Source: Roseivirga pacifica (lineage in GTDB: Bacteria; Bacteroidota; Bacteroidia; Cytophagales; Cyclobacteriaceae). From it: a stretch of DNA of 64,000 nt. Shown piece by piece: positions 37,480 through 46,088 of this stretch. Every line of letters starts with the position of its first letter. The stretch's first letter is position 1. Below the pieces are notes generated by a model. That model did no database searches. It was not told the DNA's origin and was given only the letters and a program-made list of their open reading frames with translations. The translations under genes and the position numbers were made by a program. The DNA lies in assembly GCF_900111145.1 (NCBI RefSeq), contig NZ_FOIR01000002.1, positions 620,001 through 684,000 on the forward strand. Direction: 5' to 3'.

Positions 37480-40086
37480 CTATTCGCATCCGCAGTCTAT
37501 AATAAGCTTTTGGCTATATACCCTGCCCATACCGATAATTTTTAGCAAGTAAACGCCATTGGGTAGTTGTTCTCCTTCGCTATTAAAATCCCACTCAATT
37601 ATTTCCCCTCCTCTTGACTTAATTCTTTTAGAGCTTACCAATTGTCCCTGAAGGTCAAACAAACTAAATTCATAAAGCCCTTCCTCAAACCCCGATTCTA
37701 GCTGCACATTGACAATACCTGAACTTGGATTAGGGTAAATATCATAAGTAGTCAAATCAGGCTCTTGTTTTTTATTTACCAAAGCCATCGTCTCATAATT
37801 TTGTGAAGACCCACCGCTTCCAAAACCAAGCATATCCTGATAATATGTACAACCTCCCAATCTATCCCGATCACTTTTATTGGTTGTACTGTCATTAGGA
37901 AAATCCGAAACATTTAGAAAGGGGTTTGTATGGTTAAGTAAGCTAAAAGCATCCTCTGGAGTAGGGTCAGGATCAAAGTAATCATCCATGGCCTTTTTAA
38001 AGGCATCAGTCCTGCAGAGAGCATTTCCTTGCCATGTGAGGTGGCTCATCACCGCACTATTATAAACAAAGTTTAAATCTGGGTTTGATGCTATATGATT
38101 AAGTACATAATCCTCTAATCCATAATCAGAGTACATACAATCGAATTTGCCATCGGGTGTTGCCACATGAAGCCTCATCTGCCCACTTTCCTGAACAATA
38201 TTGAAATAAACCTCACTAGTCAAATGATTAAAAGGCGTATGTTCCGGCTCCCAGAATGTTGTATTCCAATAATAATCTTCAGTACCATTTTCAACAAACC
38301 TTGTTACATACAAATTACCTTCAGAATTAGCACCTAGTCGCCAGTAAACCGTTTTATCAAGCCCCATTAGTTCTACCAACACTTTGTTCTTGATATTAGC
38401 TGGAATAGCCTTGAAATTGACTGAGAAACCATTTTCTAAAGAACTCTTATCCAAACCGTTAGCAATAGGCGTATAATTTGGAAAACTAGTAGGAACGGTG
38501 CTTCCCGAGTTTCTGTCCCGAAATTCAATCAGGTTTTTCGGAAAATCTGTAATGATGTAATCATACCCCTTGCCTATAAGCCATTCAAAGTTATTTCGCT
38601 TCTCCTCATCGAAGTTGATATATCTCTCTTTAGCTCCTTTTGTCCAGTAACCTTCACAAGTAGAAGGTGCTTCTGAGAACACTCCTACTTTAAGTCCATG
38701 GGATTGGGCAGTAGAAATAGCCATGAGCAGGAAACTCTTTACAGAATCCCCATTGGGCTCATTTTTTAATCTGATTTCTATCCCCTCAACCGAAATACCA
38801 GGAACAGATTTGACACCATCCTTCACAGCCATCCAATCATAAAAATAAGTTGTTAAAGAAGGTATTTCCTCTCCAAGTTTTGGTGTATACGCTATTTTCG
38901 GACTTATCAACTTCTCACCTTGACGAACGCTATGGTGCACCAAAACACTATCTACCCTTCTCCAAATGGGGTCATCATAAGCGTATTTACCCTTAAAGAC
39001 AATCCTATCTAGGATGTTTTTCTCTATAGCCAGTCCTATCGCTTTGAGAAATACAGCATCGAAAAATGGCTGTCCATTCACTTTGCCACTTCCTTGAGGA
39101 ACCTGAGCAGGTATCCCAATATCCATATTGATCGGCAGGGTAATATTTTCATTAGCAATGTGTGTAAAGGCCCCATTTAGATCCAAAAGTTTTTCAGATG
39201 ACTGTTGATTGAAACGATCATATAAGTAATAGTTTTTAATCTCATTCCAAGTAAGGTCATAAACAGAAGAGGTTGGATAAGTGCTCGAAATATCGCGAAG
39301 TATTTTCTGTGGCTGATCATCATGAAACAAAATGGGATGTTTATCCTTAGTACTTCTAATATCCAATTCAATCCAATCCATGCCTGTAATATTGGCTGCG
39401 GCATCTATGGCGTTGATAGAGTTTTGTACTACCCCAGCCTCTTCCCAGTACCCGCGATGAGAGGCAACAGTAATATCATGGTTTGAATTAAATAGCCCAG
39501 AATAGTCACCATTAAACTCTATAAAATCATTCAGTTGCAGAGTCTGGACTCCTGGTAGTTTAATTTTCTGGATATCCACTGGCAAAGCTTCATTAAAAAA
39601 CTCCACCACTATTTTAACATCCAGTTTACTGGCTCTCCAAGTAACAAACTCCTGTAATTGAGCCCCCCTTTGCGCATAACGCGGTATTACTTTAGGATAC
39701 CATTGGTTAGACCAGATAGTATAACTGGTACCTCCACAAAACCAAGGTATCCCCCAAAAACCGCCACAATAGAAAGGTGCTTCATTATCTACCTCCCAAT
39801 TGGTCATTGTGCTTTGCCCGTTTAAATGGACCAACTCAGTACCATAAATTAGCCCTGCTGAAACATTGCCTTGAGAATAATCTGGCTTATTGAACATGGT
39901 AACCTTAATATTACCGGATTTTGCGTCTCCAAATATTCCAAATTCATTACTGTCTCTGTTTGACAATGACAGTGCCTGACTTACATCAAGCTGGCGCTCA
40001 AAAACGAAAGTTCTCGTTTGGGCATTTAATTGATTGAGACAGATCAGACCAATCAGGCTCATTGTTAGAATCCCTGTAAACTTCAT
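37480..40086 (-). CDS. T9SS-exported protein with glycerophosphodiester phosphodiesterase domain
   Basis: 868 aa. Signal peptide (MSLIGLICLNQLNA), then a beta-rich N-terminal region of about 190 residues. A GDPD domain follows with VASHRGYWEEAGVVQNSINAI (near residue 210) and WIELDIRSTKDKHPILFHDD (near 237), and its end IDFPKNLIEF-like segment near 520. A second non-catalytic beta region precedes the C-terminal T9SS type A sorting domain (YDIYPNPSSGIVNVQLES near 785, ending QKLIIDCGCE). The protein is therefore secreted or surface attached through type IX secretion. The CGCE tail beyond the usual ending is odd. It is cotranscribed with the gene at 41440. Confidence 0.9.
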   Translation of the reverse strand: MKFTGILTMSLIGLICLNQLNAQTRTFVFERQLDVSQALSLSNRDSNEFGIFGDAKSGNIKVTMFNKPDYSQGNVSAGLIYGTELVHLNGQSTMTNWEVDNEAPFYCGGFWGIPWFCGGTSYTIWSNQWYPKVIPRYAQRGAQLQEFVTWRASKLDVKIVVEFFNEALPVDIQKIKLPGVQTLQLNDFIEFNGDYSGLFNSNHDITVASHRGYWEEAGVVQNSINAIDAAANITGMDWIELDIRSTKDKHPILFHDDQPQKILRDISSTYPTSSVYDLTWNEIKNYYLYDRFNQQSSEKLLDLNGAFTHIANENITLPINMDIGIPAQVPQGSGKVNGQPFFDAVFLKAIGLAIEKNILDRIVFKGKYAYDDPIWRRVDSVLVHHSVRQGEKLISPKIAYTPKLGEEIPSLTTYFYDWMAVKDGVKSVPGISVEGIEIRLKNEPNGDSVKSFLLMAISTAQSHGLKVGVFSEAPSTCEGYWTKGAKERYINFDEEKRNNFEWLIGKGYDYIITDFPKNLIEFRDRNSGSTVPTSFPNYTPIANGLDKSSLENGFSVNFKAIPANIKNKVLVELMGLDKTVYWRLGANSEGNLYVTRFVENGTEDYYWNTTFWEPEHTPFNHLTSEVYFNIVQESGQMRLHVATPDGKFDCMYSDYGLEDYVLNHIASNPDLNFVYNSAVMSHLTWQGNALCRTDAFKKAMDDYFDPDPTPEDAFSLLNHTNPFLNVSDFPNDSTTNKSDRDRLGGCTYYQDMLGFGSGGSSQNYETMALVNKKQEPDLTTYDIYPNPSSGIVNVQLESGFEEGLYEFSLFDLQGQLVSSKRIKSRGGEIIEWDFNSEGEQLPNGVYLLKIIGMGRVYSQKLIIDCGCE

Positions 40087-40093
40087 ATGAAAC

Positions 40094-41440
40094 TTATTTG
40101 GTCCTTTTTACCAATGCTTCCAAAGCCTCCAGTCTGGATTTCAATTCTTGAATTTCCTCATTTTGAGTCTCAAGCTGTTCTTCTTGTTCAATGGTATGAA
40201 GGACTAGCTCTTCAATATTCTTCAATTGGCCCATTAACATATCATGGATTTGATAGTGGTTCTTTTTCTTAAGCTCAGCTATACCTGGTATTCCTGGCAG
40301 ATGTTTATGTTCAGCTACATATTGTTTCAATTCAATAAGAGAGCTCAACTGATAATCTTCTTCGAATACATAATCCGGAGTATCATCCCATGCATCGGGG
40401 TCAGATATGGCATAATCAACACTTACCACTCCTTTTTCAACCCATAGCAAGTATTCAGAAAGGTATTCTCCGGTGTTAAAAGGAATAGGAGTTGTATTCT
40501 CTGGGGAAATATGAACCGCCCCATCAACTGTAAGCACCGTACCATTCACCAAAACATCAGTACCCAACTTCATGGTATTGGCTTTTAGGCTTCCGGCCAC
40601 AGCCAGCTTTTCCTGAGGATTAAGGTCGCCAATGCCCACATTACCGTTGGTTGCGATAGTCATCTTCACATATCCTCCGGCAGCAATATTGGTTTTGTCG
40701 TTCAAAGCACCTATAAATGCTCCACCACTCACAGCACTACCATTCGCTACTTTAACACCATTACTCTCGGCAATAATCCCTCCCATTACATGAAGTTTCT
40801 TTTCAGGATTACTAGTACCAATGCCAACTTTACCGTTTCCATTAATTCGCATTACTTCCTGAGTATTAGACAGTAAAGTCCCTGAATTTACCCCTTTAGT
40901 AAAAAACTGAATGGGTCTTGCATTAGCGGCCATCAATTGTAATCCCCCATTGTTAGTGCCTCCTAAATCCCTATCAGCCTGAATGCCAGCAGTAAAATCG
41001 CCCCCATCACTATAATTAAAGTAAAGTCCACCTGCATAATTAACACCAGGCCTTGTTATGACAATACCGTCTTGATCGTCCAACACTTTAACATGAAGTT
41101 TAGCCTGTGGAGTATAGGTGCCTATACCAACTCGCAACGTAGGATACGAAGTCAACGTCATAATACCATAGGTACCAAATGCACTATGATTGGAGCTTGG
41201 GTCATAAGCGAAATTCAGAATAGGACCATCATTATAAATACTAAAGGCAGTACTTCCCGTCTGCATCCGCAAATTGGAAATATTGTTAGAGTTATCGCTA
41301 TTAATAGTGTAACGATCCAGATTCGTCCCAGTCCCATAGCCTGAATACGTTTGTGACCATAGAACAGTGCTTGAAAAGAGTATAAATGCGACCGCCATTG
41401 AAAAGCGAGAAGCTGAGAAAAAGAAGTTTTGTGTTTTCAT
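40094..41440 (-). CDS. Secreted coiled-coil surface protein (tail-fibre/cell-wall-adhesin type)
   Basis: 448 aa. Signal peptide (MAVAFILFSSTVLWSQ). The middle is a chain of short beta repeats of the VGIGTSNPEKKLHVMG kind (also LRVGIGTYTPQAKLHV and GNVGIGDLNPQEKLAVAG), which occur in trimeric fibre-like proteins of Bacteroidota. The C-terminus has the ELKQYVAEHKHLPGIPG motif and ends in a heptad coiled coil (residues about 405-448, EEQLETQNEEIQELKSRLEAL) that probably trimerises. It lies 7 bases upstream of the T9SS GDPD gene in the same operon and may be its surface partner. Confidence 0.85.
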   Translation of the reverse strand: MKTQNFFFSASRFSMAVAFILFSSTVLWSQTYSGYGTGTNLDRYTINSDNSNNISNLRMQTGSTAFSIYNDGPILNFAYDPSSNHSAFGTYGIMTLTSYPTLRVGIGTYTPQAKLHVKVLDDQDGIVITRPGVNYAGGLYFNYSDGGDFTAGIQADRDLGGTNNGGLQLMAANARPIQFFTKGVNSGTLLSNTQEVMRINGNGKVGIGTSNPEKKLHVMGGIIAESNGVKVANGSAVSGGAFIGALNDKTNIAAGGYVKMTIATNGNVGIGDLNPQEKLAVAGSLKANTMKLGTDVLVNGTVLTVDGAVHISPENTTPIPFNTGEYLSEYLLWVEKGVVSVDYAISDPDAWDDTPDYVFEEDYQLSSLIELKQYVAEHKHLPGIPGIAELKKKNHYQIHDMLMGQLKNIEELVLHTIEQEEQLETQNEEIQELKSRLEALEALVKRTK

Positions 41441-42693
41441 TTTTACGAGGTTTTATAAGGATAGTGCATCATTAAGTATTGAGCACCCACGGAGGCATGT
41501 TACCATATGGTTAAGGATTCGGATGGGCTTAGAATAAGGGTTGATTAGTGGTTTAAGCGAAAGGTTTTAAAGTAATGCAATCTTGTAACCCGATATTTTG
41601 TAGAAGTCCCTCAGATATCTCTACCTGCACCAATGGCTCAGATAGTATTTAGTCGTTCTTATTAACAGGGTATAAACTGTCATTAACAACTCTACCAATT
41701 CTCTACGGGTAAGATCAAACCAACGGTTGTCTTCACCAATTACGTTCATCCAAAACAGCATTATCAAACTCTTAATCGACTTCTGAAAAAGTTAGTCCGT
41801 TTCAGGGCGGGAAACGGAGCCTCATCCCCTTTAGACCAGATGGTTCGACCGGTTCGCCACCATATGACTGAACAGTTCAGGCTGTTCAGCTAAGCTCAGA
41901 ATAGTTTGTTCGGGTGAATGTACTTCGTTGTTGGTCTCGAAGAAGTTTTTGAGGAAAACGGAGTAATGTGATTCCTTAATAGCTGTCATTTAGTGCCCTA
42001 TTTACAGTTTACCAGCTAGCTTTAGGTTGGAAAATACGGTTTTAACCGCTTTAAACAAGATTGTTCAGCCGGTTAGGTTTCCATATAACCGCACGGTTCG
42101 ACCGGTTTGCTACCATGTGACCGTAAGGTTCGCGGGCTGTTAAGCCGATATTGATGTAGCTAGTTCGGGCGAACGTACTTCGTTGTTCGGTTGGATTGAG
42201 GTTATAGGGGAAAAGGGTTAGTGCCCACCTTAATAGCCTCGATTTAGTACTGTGTTAGTGGTTTGTCAGCCGAACATAGATCGGAATGTTTTGACTTTAA
42301 CCGCTTATACCTATTGGGAGTTTCTGAAGTTGAAATAATTACCTTTGTTTTCCTTTATTTGGAATATGGTGTAGGAAAATAATTAGCCCCTCGTTGCTAT
42401 TTGGTTGCTAAAATTTTACAACTAACTGATAATCAATATATTCATTTTTCTGTATCGGGAAGTAATGCTTTTTCCGTTTGTTTCAAATTTGGCATTATAA
42501 CTACCCTGAGACCTATATTCTTTCTAATTGAGAAAATTTATTTTCCCATTTCGACCAAATCACTGTACCTAATTTGTACCTATTTTTGATATCTACACCC
42601 AAGGTTGAGATTAGTCAGACTCATGGGGAGAGATTATGATACATCCTGATACACTGTGGTACACAATGATACTTTCAATTCATAACAATTGAT
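41441..42693. other. Long non-coding stretch at the left edge of the accessory island
   Basis: About 1250 bases without a credible gene; a 62-codon frame near 42401 has no recognisable product. The left end should carry the promoter of the 41440 gene (minus strand). The middle contains a hairpin (CCGTTTC 41797-41803 / GAAACGG 41811-41817) and a pair of diverged tandem repeats (41841-42307). The right end (42320-42693) becomes AT-rich, marking the transition into the integrase region. No tRNA gene, the usual integration target, is visible. Confidence 0.6.
41841..42307. repeat. Two diverged tandem copies of a ~210 bp unit
   Basis: Copy 1 is 41841-42052 and copy 2 is 42094-42307. Shared in order: GGTTCGACCGGTT, ACCAT.TGAC, TTCGGG.GAA.GTACTTCGTTGTT (with substitutions), CCTTAATAGC, ATTTAGT, TTGTCAGCC/TTTACCAGC, and TTTAACCGCTT. 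Small palindromes are embedded, such as CTGAACAGTTCAG (41868-41880) and GTTCGGGCGAAC in copy 2. A weaker, partial third copy may start near 41500 (TTACCATATGGTTAAGG). Confidence 0.75.
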
Positions 42694-43044
42694 ATGAGCA
42701 GTAATATAAGAGTCAGTAAAGTATGTCAGCACTGTGGTAAACAGTTTATTGCGAAAACTACGGTGACGAAATATTGTGGAGATAACTGTGCTAAAAAAGC
42801 TTATAAGAAAAGAAAGAGAGAGGAGAAAATCCAGATGGCAGACAAAGCTCCTAGTGATTTAAAGACATACTATGAAAATGAAATAGGCACTAAAGAATAC
42901 TTAAGTATTAAAGAAGTTTGCGGCTTACTAGGAATGAGTCGAATGACAGTTTACAGAAACATTAAGTATGGTAGAATACCTGCTTTAAAATTTAAAGGGA
43001 GGGTAATTATATCTAAAAAACGTCTAGAAAGAATTTTTATTTAA
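42694..43044 (+). CDS. Zinc-ribbon plus helix-turn-helix (excisionase-like) protein
   Basis: 116 aa. The N-terminus has four cysteines in a ribbon (VCQHCGKQFIAKTTVTKYCG, then DNCAKK), followed by a very basic stretch (KKAYKKRKREEK). The C-terminal half is a MerR/excisionase-type helix-turn-helix (YLSIKEVCGLLGMSRMTVYR, then NIKYGRIPALKFKGRVIISK). The combination suits a DNA-binding directionality factor or regulator of the adjacent recombinase. Its stop overlaps the integrase start by one base (TAATG), so the two are coupled. Confidence 0.8.
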   Translation: MSSNIRVSKVCQHCGKQFIAKTTVTKYCGDNCAKKAYKKRKREEKIQMADKAPSDLKTYYENEIGTKEYLSIKEVCGLLGMSRMTVYRNIKYGRIPALKFKGRVIISKKRLERIFI

Positions 43045-44134
43045 TGAGTATAATATTAAGACAAAAAGACCAAGGGACAGGTAAAATTTATATCCATCTC
43101 GAATTCAACCTTCCAGGTGAAAAACGTAGAAGAAAATCTACGGGGCTTTATCTTTTCAGTAAACCCAAAAATCCTACCGAAAGAAAGCATAACAGAGAAA
43201 TCAAAGAGCTTGCAGAGGCAATAAAATCTCAATATCTAATTAAAGTCAAAAACAAAGAATTCGGCTTCAATGATGACACTCATCAAAAGCTTGATTTTTA
43301 CAAATACCTTGATCTGCTTCTAAGGAAAAAAAGTGATAGTTTGGGGAACTTGGGTAACTGGAAGAGCATGAAGAAACACCTTCAAAATTTCCACAATGGA
43401 GAGCTTCTTTTTAGAGATGTGAACCAAACCTTTGTTTTAAACTTCAAAGAATACTTAGACAAAGAATTAGTTACAAAAAACAAGCAACGCCTCTCTCAAA
43501 ACAGTAAGCAGTCTTATTTTGCTAAGTTCAAAGCAGCTTTAAAGGAAGCAGTTAGACAAGGTATATTAACGAAAGATCCTTCCTTGAATATTCAAGGGTT
43601 CAAAGACGGTGATTCCCAAAGGGAGTTTTAAGGATTGAAGAGTTGAAAAAATTAAAGCAGCAAGGTTGCTCCATCCCATTACTGAAAGAGGCATTTCTTT
43701 TCTCATGTTTTACGGGTTTAAGGTGGTCAGATATTCAAAACCTTAAATGGAGCGACATCAAGTATTTGAAAGAAGGAAATCCAGAGCTGAAACTCAGAAT
43801 TAAAAAAACCAATCGATTTCAAGTTATTCCCTTGGCTAGTGGAGCAATAAGCCTACTCATGAGCATACCTCAGAAAAGCAGTAGGGTCTTTCACTCCCTG
43901 AGTTATTCACACGTAGTGAATAATCTGCAAAACTGGATATCTGAAGCAAATATTGATAAGAAGATTACTTTTCATTGTGCAAGACATACTAATGCTACAT
44001 GGCAAATCACAACAGGAACCGACTTATATACGGTTAAAAGTAACCTCGGTCACAAGCATATAAAAACCACAGAGCTTTACTCTAAGGTAATCGATGACAA
44101 GAAAAAGAAAGCAATCGAAAAGCTTGAACTATGA
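43044..44134 (+). pseudogene. Tyrosine recombinase/integrase split by a frameshift
   Basis: The N-terminal part (43044-43631, 195 aa) holds the Arm-type and SAM-like core-binding domains (RQKDQGTGKIYIHLEFNLPG, FKEYLDKELVTK). The catalytic part (open from 43613 to 44134 in another frame) holds all active-site residues: Arg in FTGLRWSDIQNLKW, Lys in KKTNRFQVIPL, FHCARHTNATW (HxxR), LGHKHIKTTELYSK (His and Tyr). Joining ...GDSQREF to LRIEELKKLKQQG restores a normal domain junction and needs a single-base change in the T-run at 43626-43629. The recombinase would be inactive unless the shift is a sequencing error or is bypassed. It overlaps the next gene by 4 bases. Confidence 0.85.
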
Positions 44135-44409
44135 GACACTTAAATGAACTAAACAATTTTTTTGAACTAGCTATTTCGAATGAAGATTGCGAGCAAGAAG
44201 TTCTAAAAAGTCTCCAAATAAACGATATATGCTCTATTCAATTGACAGACAATGTTACTGACAATTTTCATCAAGTTATTGAAGATTGGGAATACCATCT
44301 TTATTTGAGTAGTAGAGATACAGAAATAGGCTTTAAAGAGTTCTCGGCTTTGCAAGAACGAAAACTACCTATCACTGCTACCAATAGAATGATCCCCCCA
44401 GATCAATAG
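44131..44409 (+). CDS. Unknown island protein, probable N-terminal fragment
   Basis: 92 aa, acidic (MRHLNELNNFFELAISNEDC). I recognise no family. It starts within the integrase stop (ATGA overlap). Its frame ends (…NRMIPPDQ) at a run of six Cs (44394-44399); the -1 frame continues across this run as PRSIEELKLIQKLYLLEEL and into the next gene. The sequence at the run, C CCC CCA, has the form of a slippery heptamer. Most likely this and the following frame are one gene of about 405 codons, broken by a homopolymer change or read by frameshifting. Confidence 0.55.
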   Translation: MRHLNELNNFFELAISNEDCEQEVLKSLQINDICSIQLTDNVTDNFHQVIEDWEYHLYLSSRDTEIGFKEFSALQERKLPITATNRMIPPDQ

Positions 44410-44438
44410 AGGAACTGAAGTTAATTCAAAAACTATAC

Positions 44439-45347
44439 TTGCTCGAAGAATTGATAGTTTCAGACTATCAAGAAATACTCAATACCGAAAGAAATCGCGA
44501 TTTGAACTGCAAGATTTTTCTAATTGGTTTAGAAGAAAAGCTTAGAAAAATCAATGAATACAGGCTAGAGCACTATGAATTATTTAGATGTCATAGTGAG
44601 CCTTATTTCGCAAAAAATAATCATTTCAACATCTTTCTATTAAGTCAACTGGATTCTTATTTCTATAGAATCCATAATCTATTCCTAAGAGACTTAATTG
44701 AAACTATAATTACAAAGAACACTGGGATTCATAATCCCGAGACAATATTAAATGCCCTTATCAAAAGATATGGACTAGATACAAAATATGTAAACTGGGA
44801 TTCTATAATTCTCATGAATATTCCTCAAGCTAAAATGAACAAATCAAAACGTCAAGTAATAGCACAGGAAGCTTCAGTGATTAAAATCTCCGAACAAAAC
44901 CAGAAAGAACTAATGCTATTGATAGATGAGCATATAAATAAACTTATCAATTCAATCACCAAAGAAGGGTCAGGTGTAATAGAACAAGAGCAAGCAGAAG
45001 TATTAAAAAATAACCTCAAAACCTTCTTTACAACTTATAATACCGGACTTCACTCATTTTTGAAAGCAGAAGCAAATTCAGAAAGTTGGTCTGACAATAT
45101 TGAGCTGTCTGAAGAAAAAAAAGAGTATTTGAAAAACGACCCGATAATAAACAGTTTTATAAAAGTCGAACTACTAGATAACCCCGGTGCAAAATCGGTA
45201 TTCAATACCTGGAGAACCACCTTATATAAGGAGATAAAAGGAATATTAAAGTCCAAATTTATGAGAAAGTATTGGACTGCATTTTTTAGAAAAATAATGC
45301 CAACAGGGAACTCATTCTATAGTGACTATAACCATATAGCTAGGTAA
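44439..45347 (+). CDS. Unknown island protein, probable C-terminal fragment
   Basis: 302 aa if started at TTG 44439; the frame is open from 44388. Mostly alpha-helical and charged, Lys/Asn-rich, with no signal peptide or membrane segment and no motif I can assign. The region near residues 205-300 (…SWSDNIELSEEKKEYLKNDP…) ends in a basic tail (KSKFMRKYWTAFFRKIMP). Codon usage is AT-rich, as in the whole island. Given the frame change at the C6 run just upstream, I treat it as the continuation of 44131-44409. Located between integrase and excisionase-like genes, it could be an accessory recombination or regulatory protein. Confidence 0.55.
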   Translation: MLEELIVSDYQEILNTERNRDLNCKIFLIGLEEKLRKINEYRLEHYELFRCHSEPYFAKNNHFNIFLLSQLDSYFYRIHNLFLRDLIETIITKNTGIHNPETILNALIKRYGLDTKYVNWDSIILMNIPQAKMNKSKRQVIAQEASVIKISEQNQKELMLLIDEHINKLINSITKEGSGVIEQEQAEVLKNNLKTFFTTYNTGLHSFLKAEANSESWSDNIELSEEKKEYLKNDPIINSFIKVELLDNPGAKSVFNTWRTTLYKEIKGILKSKFMRKYWTAFFRKIMPTGNSFYSDYNHIAR

Positions 45348-45486
45348 TTGATAGAGGAATAAAAATGGTTAATCGATTAGCGTTAACCATTAACCATTTT
45401 TAAGAGAAATTTTGTTTTGTATTTCGCATCAGAATAAAGCCAAAACAAGGCTTAAAAGAAATATTTTATTGTTTAATACAAAACTT

Positions 45487-45768
45487 ATGTTAAATCAATT
45501 AGAAGAGCTCGTAAAACGTTCGACAATTAACACCAAAAATGTGTTAACCGTAGAAGAGGCAGTAGAATACACAGGACTAGCGAAAAGTAGTTTATATAAA
45601 CTAACTGCCAACAAATCTATCCCTCATTATAAGCCTATTGGCAAAAGGATCTATTTTCGAAGAACTGAGCTTGAAGAATGGATGTTAAAAAATCCGATTC
45701 AACCTCTAAGCTCTATAGACCGAAGAGTTAGTGACATATTGTACGAACTAGAGCAAACAAGAAATTAA
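45487..45768 (+). CDS. Helix-turn-helix (excisionase family) protein
   Basis: 93 aa from ATG 45487 (MLNQLEELVKRSTINT); an upstream start at 45412 adds 25 residues with no similarity to the family. The core NVLTVEEAVEYTGLAKSSLYKLTANKSIPHYKPIGKR-type sequence is the winged HTH_17/Xis domain (helix 1 around LTVEEAVEYTG, recognition helix around KSSLYKLT), followed by YFRRTELEEWML. Such proteins act as excisionases or activate conjugation and replication genes in Bacteroidota mobile elements. Confidence 0.85.
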   Translation: MLNQLEELVKRSTINTKNVLTVEEAVEYTGLAKSSLYKLTANKSIPHYKPIGKRIYFRRTELEEWMLKNPIQPLSSIDRRVSDILYELEQTRN

Positions 45769-46088
45769 TCATTGGGCACTATTGGTGTCTTAAGCCCATC
45801 TAATATTGAGTGCAAAGAAATTCCTAGGCTGCACTAATATTCGATGTTTCCTAGGCGTAAATCAGCTCTAACCTCCTTCATATTTACTATTAGTCAAATA
45901 CCAGAATCATTATACCAAATGATAGAGGTATTTCTAGTGTTCATCTAGGGAGAAAAACAGATTAAGAAATAACCTCTGGTAAATTCAGCCTGATTTAAAA
46001 TACAAGATCACCACAGGAAAATAGTGCAAATGTGACACCCAATTGTCACCAAAAACATTTTAAAAGTAGCGCTTAAAAAGAAACTGCA
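45769..46088. other. Intergenic region before the DUF3987 gene
   Basis: 320 bases with no coding frame. A small inverted repeat, GTGACA...TTGTCAC (46030-46048), lies about 40 bases before the start of the next gene and could be an operator. I see nothing else. Confidence 0.4.

Noticed and set aside
41441-42693. Search for a tRNA or CRISPR array at the island edge
   Set aside because: No cloverleaf sequence and no regularly spaced repeats; the tandem units are 210 bp long and diverged.
43626-43631. Programmed -1 frameshift in the integrase
   Set aside because: The 0-frame codons GAG TTT TAA do not form a slippery heptamer (G TTT TAA), so mutation or sequencing error is more likely.
44439-45347. 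RteC or known conjugation regulator
   Set aside because: Position fits, but I could not match any signature of those families.
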